Shown one piece after another: positions 24,064-26,467 of a DNA stretch of 26,467 nucleotides. The translations under genes and the position numbers were made by a program. Within the stretch, counting starts at the first letter, position 1; every line of letters starts with the position of its first letter. The notes under the pieces were generated by a model. It was not told the DNA's origin, searched no databases, and worked only from the letters and a program-made list of their open reading frames with translations. Source of the stretch: an uncultured Oscillospiraceae bacterium (GTDB taxonomy: Bacteria; Bacillota; Clostridia; Oscillospirales; Oscillospiraceae); assembly GCA_900768135.1 (NCBI GenBank), contig CAAGBT010000086.1:1-26467 (forward strand), given 5' to 3'.

Positions 24064-24268
24064 CTTACTTAAGTATGCTCTTCTTTGAACAGTTAAAATG
24101 TTAGCGGAAACCGCTGCGGCACAGTGGTTTGATTGGTGTTGCCCAAATTTCCGCCATTTTGAGAAAAAGCCTCGGAAGCCTTGCAAGGCAAGGCTTAATA
24201 GTGATAAGGTACTATTTAGCTTTGTGAGGGGCAGAGAACGGTGTGACCATAATGGTCACGCCGTTTTT
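24064..24268. other. Presumed boundary of the mobile element, with two hairpins
   Basis: This stretch between the tRNA terminator and the end of the recombinase gene has no gene. It has a 9-bp inverted repeat (AAGCCTTGC, loop AAG, GCAAGGCTT, 24176-24196) and a 12-bp stem with a T-run on the plus strand (24237-24248 with 24254-24265), which overlaps the recombinase stop. The element's terminus should be here because recombinase genes of this type lie at the element's end. Confidence 0.45.
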
Positions 24269-25926
24269 CTGCGTCCAGGGGTAGATTTCGCAACAACAGG
24301 CTCGGAAATCACAGGAATCTCTACGTCATCCACGAAGTTGAAATAGATTTTTACTTTCTGTACCCGCTTGCCACTGGACTTGTCCGGCGCAAAGACCTCA
24401 ATTTTCTTGATATACTCATTGACTATCGTAGGTGTCAATTCCGGCACATCCACATACTTCTGGGTCAGGGCGACAAAGGCATCCACATCCGCACTCATGG
24501 TTTCCTGCATTTCCAGCCATTCTTCCGTCACTTCGATTTCGAGTTTTAACCGTTCCTGTTCTGCCTCGTAATCGGCGGTCATTTTCTTGTACCGTTCCTT
24601 GCTCAGATCACCCAGGACAAAATCCTCATAAAGTCGGGACAGAAGAACATCCAAGTCAGCCAGCCGCTTCCTGGCCTGCTCCACTCGCTTCCGATCTTCA
24701 CGGATGCTGCGTTCCTGATCGGAACGGCGGCATTGCAGCCATTCTTCCTGAAAGCCTTCCACATCCTGCCGGATATAGGCATTGACCGCACGGATGCGCT
24801 CCAACACCAGTTCCCGCAGTACATCTTCCCGGATATAGTGGGCAGAACAGGTGCCTCGACCACTTTTGTAGCTGGAGCATACATAATGGTCTTGCTTGCC
24901 GTCAAAGCTCTTACAGGTAGCAAAGTGCAGCTTATTCCCGCAATCGGGACAGAACAGAAGCCCGGAGAACAATCCTTGCCGCTGGGCTTTTGTGGGACGG
25001 CGTTTGTTTTTTCGCAGCTCCTGCACTCTGTCCCACTGAGCCTGAGAAACGATTGCTTTCTGCGTATCAGGAAAGATGCACATATCTTCGATGGCATTGG
25101 GAATCCGCTTCTTCAGCTTATAGGACTTGGAATAGGTCTTGAAATTGCAGGTACAGCCGGTGTACTCCATCCGTTCCAGAATACCCACAACCGATTGACC
25201 AATCCAATGGTAAGGGCGCTCCGGCATCTTCTTGCGCTTTTTCGGGTCAGGATGGTTTTCCGACTGTTTGGCATACAGCGCCTTGGTAGTCAACGCCTTA
25301 TCCTGCTCCAGTATACGGGCAATCTGTTCTGGCCCCTTGCCGTCAATGGCCAAGTCAAAGATGCGTTTGACTACTGGGGCGGCATCCTCGTCAATGATCC
25401 AATGGTCTTTATCGGCAGGGTCAGTGCGATAGCCATAGGGCGGTTTTCCCAGATGCTTTCCGCTGGTGCCTTTCTGACGGAATACGACCCGGACCTTTTT
25501 GCTGGTGTCCCGTGGGTACCATTCGTTAAATAAATTACGAATTGCGGCAAAGCCGTCGCTGTCGCCCCGTTCACTGTCCACACCATCGTTGACGGCGATA
25601 AAGCGCACATCATAGCTGGGGAAAATGATGTCCGTGTACTGCCCAACGGTCAGGTAATCTCGGCCAAACCTACTGAGATCCTTGACCAGCCAGCAACCGA
25701 CAAGACCCTGCTTAACCAGTGCAAAGCCTTCCTGTACGCCAGGGCGGTCGAAATTGGTTCCCGTATAACCGTCATCCACCAGAATTTTCAGGTTGGTGTA
25801 GCCATGCTCGGCTGCGTACCGGGTTAAAAACTCTTTTTGATTCTGTATCGAATTTGATTCTCCATCCAGCGCATCCTCATTGCTAAGGCGACAGTACAGG
25901 ATGGTGATTTTCTGCTGATCCAACAT
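24256..25926 (-). CDS. Large serine recombinase (TnpX/TndX-like, DUF4368 C-terminus)
   Basis: From the ATG at 25926 (after AAAGGAGG) the product has 556 residues. The resolvase domain begins YCRLSNEDALDGESNSIQNQ, with catalytic Ser15, and continues through KDLSRFGRDYL. A Recombinase domain (about 165-290), zinc ribbon (CPDCG from residue 326, then a CSS/TC pair), long coiled coil (about 400-480), and a DUF4368-like end (PTIVNEYIKKIEVF) follow. These enzymes excise and insert conjugative or mobilisable transposons of Firmicutes using a serine-DNA intermediate. The frame opens further upstream to 26013, but the added residues lack family features. It lies downstream of the TnpW-like gene on the same strand. 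Confidence 0.94.
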   Translation of the reverse strand: MLDQQKITILYCRLSNEDALDGESNSIQNQKEFLTRYAAEHGYTNLKILVDDGYTGTNFDRPGVQEGFALVKQGLVGCWLVKDLSRFGRDYLTVGQYTDIIFPSYDVRFIAVNDGVDSERGDSDGFAAIRNLFNEWYPRDTSKKVRVVFRQKGTSGKHLGKPPYGYRTDPADKDHWIIDEDAAPVVKRIFDLAIDGKGPEQIARILEQDKALTTKALYAKQSENHPDPKKRKKMPERPYHWIGQSVVGILERMEYTGCTCNFKTYSKSYKLKKRIPNAIEDMCIFPDTQKAIVSQAQWDRVQELRKNKRRPTKAQRQGLFSGLLFCPDCGNKLHFATCKSFDGKQDHYVCSSYKSGRGTCSAHYIREDVLRELVLERIRAVNAYIRQDVEGFQEEWLQCRRSDQERSIREDRKRVEQARKRLADLDVLLSRLYEDFVLGDLSKERYKKMTADYEAEQERLKLEIEVTEEWLEMQETMSADVDAFVALTQKYVDVPELTPTIVNEYIKKIEVFAPDKSSGKRVQKVKIYFNFVDDVEIPVISEPVVAKSTPGRRKTA

Positions 25927-26003
25927 AGCGTCCTCCTTTACGGTTGGGTCAGCTGGCAGAATCGGTGTGCATGGTGATATTGTAGCATGAATTTGAGTCT
26001 GTG

Positions 26004-26273
26004 TCATGAACAAAGCGCCTCCTTATCCGAGAAAATGAGCCGTTTTACCTTGTGGGTAAGCGGCTCATTTCCGTCACATACAGTCTCCAGCAGATACCAG
26101 GTGTTTCCGATTTTCCGTTCCACCATACCGGTGAACGGATTCATCCGGTTTTCCCAGCGTTTCCGGCATTCTTCAAGAAAGTCAATCGGCGGCTCAAAAA
26201 TTGGGTCAAAGCAGGCTTCAAGGTCGATATAACCATAGTCGGGTTCGCTCATAAAATCTCTGTGTTTTCTCAT
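26004..26273 (-). CDS. TnpW-like small transposon-encoded protein
   Basis: The 89-residue product starts at the ATG at 26273, 7 bp after GGAGG. Its second half, with VERKIGNTWYLLETV and THKVKRLIFSDKEA, resembles TnpW-type proteins encoded next to serine recombinases on Firmicutes transposons, though those are usually about 60 residues. The N-terminal 45 residues (with PDYGYIDLEACFDPIFEPP) are not familiar. The stop at 26004 leaves 77 bp to the recombinase start, so both are likely co-transcribed. TnpW function is not known. The assignment rests on a short C-terminal similarity. Confidence 0.6.
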   Translation of the reverse strand: MRKHRDFMSEPDYGYIDLEACFDPIFEPPIDFLEECRKRWENRMNPFTGMVERKIGNTWYLLETVCDGNEPLTHKVKRLIFSDKEALCS

Positions 26274-26377
26274 GCAGTTTCCTCCATCAATTAAAGTTCC
26301 ATATCCTGCGACTTGCGGTGGAGTGCATAATTTTAAGTGTAAATGACATATACATGGACGCACAGGAGGTTATGCAC

Positions 26378-26467
26378 ATGACTGATTATAGCAAAATTAC
26401 AGCCCTTTACTCCCGCCTTTCCGTGGGCGACGAGGACAGGGACGGCGGCGAGAGCAACAGCATACAG
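26378..26467 (+). CDS. Second serine recombinase, N-terminal part (cut by window end)
   Basis: A gene that starts at the ATG at 26378 (GGAGG at 26365-26369) and runs off the window after 30 codons. The product begins MTDYSKITALYSRLSVGDED and goes on with GGESNSIQ: this is the resolvase N-terminus with catalytic Ser15, clearly related to the first recombinase (same YxRLS start and ESNSIQ). An in-frame ATG at 26372 is too close to the ribosome binding site. It is divergent from the TnpW-like gene. Confidence 0.85.
   Translation, partial: MTDYSKITALYSRLSVGDEDRDGGESNSIQ

Overview
This window looks like the chromosome of a GC-rich, spore-forming, butyrate-producing member of the Clostridia, probably an Oscillospiraceae-type gut bacterium. 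The evidence is a bcd-etfB-etfA cluster, a T-box riboswitch ahead of thrS, RNase Y with YmdB, a TAXI-type TRAP transporter, consensus sigma-A promoters, strong GGAGG ribosome binding sites and the start of an alpha/beta spore-protein gene. The species cannot be fixed from the sequence alone.

Positions 1-23100 are ordinary, tightly packed core genome. The order is bcd-etfB-etfA (butyryl-CoA formation with electron bifurcation); a small lipoprotein; a ModE-like DNA-binding protein overlapping a zinc-ribbon protein; a T-box-controlled thrS without a TGS domain; a TRAP operon (TAXI lipoprotein, DUF1850 protein, fused permease) behind a leader holding two back-to-back palindromes; a cytoplasmic amidase-like protein with an SH3 domain; rny and ymdB; an SbcD/YhaO-like nuclease followed by a very small ORF; an OmpR-type two-component system; and proS. 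On the minus strand are an MsmK/UgpC-type ABC ATPase, a small membrane protein and a TIGR04255-like protein. Nearly every transcription unit ends in a clear intrinsic terminator.

Positions 23100-26467 are different: lower in GC and made of pieces. In order there are a spore-protein (SASP) gene cut off after about 28 conserved residues, the first 35 residues of a DnaQ-like DEDD nuclease, the 5' half of a tRNA-Pro, an array of TGACCAC repeats, one intact tRNA-Pro(UGG), and then one end of a mobile element. That end carries a large serine recombinase and a TnpW-like small protein on the minus strand, and a second, divergent serine recombinase that runs off the window on the plus strand. I read this as an integration hotspot at tRNA-Pro that has been used more than once.

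No CRISPR array, rRNA or replication origin was seen. No clearly new multi-gene system stands out. The best candidates for new biology are the palindromic TRAP leader, the layered tRNA-Pro junction, the amidase without its first zinc histidine, and the unexplained TIGR04255/membrane-protein pair.
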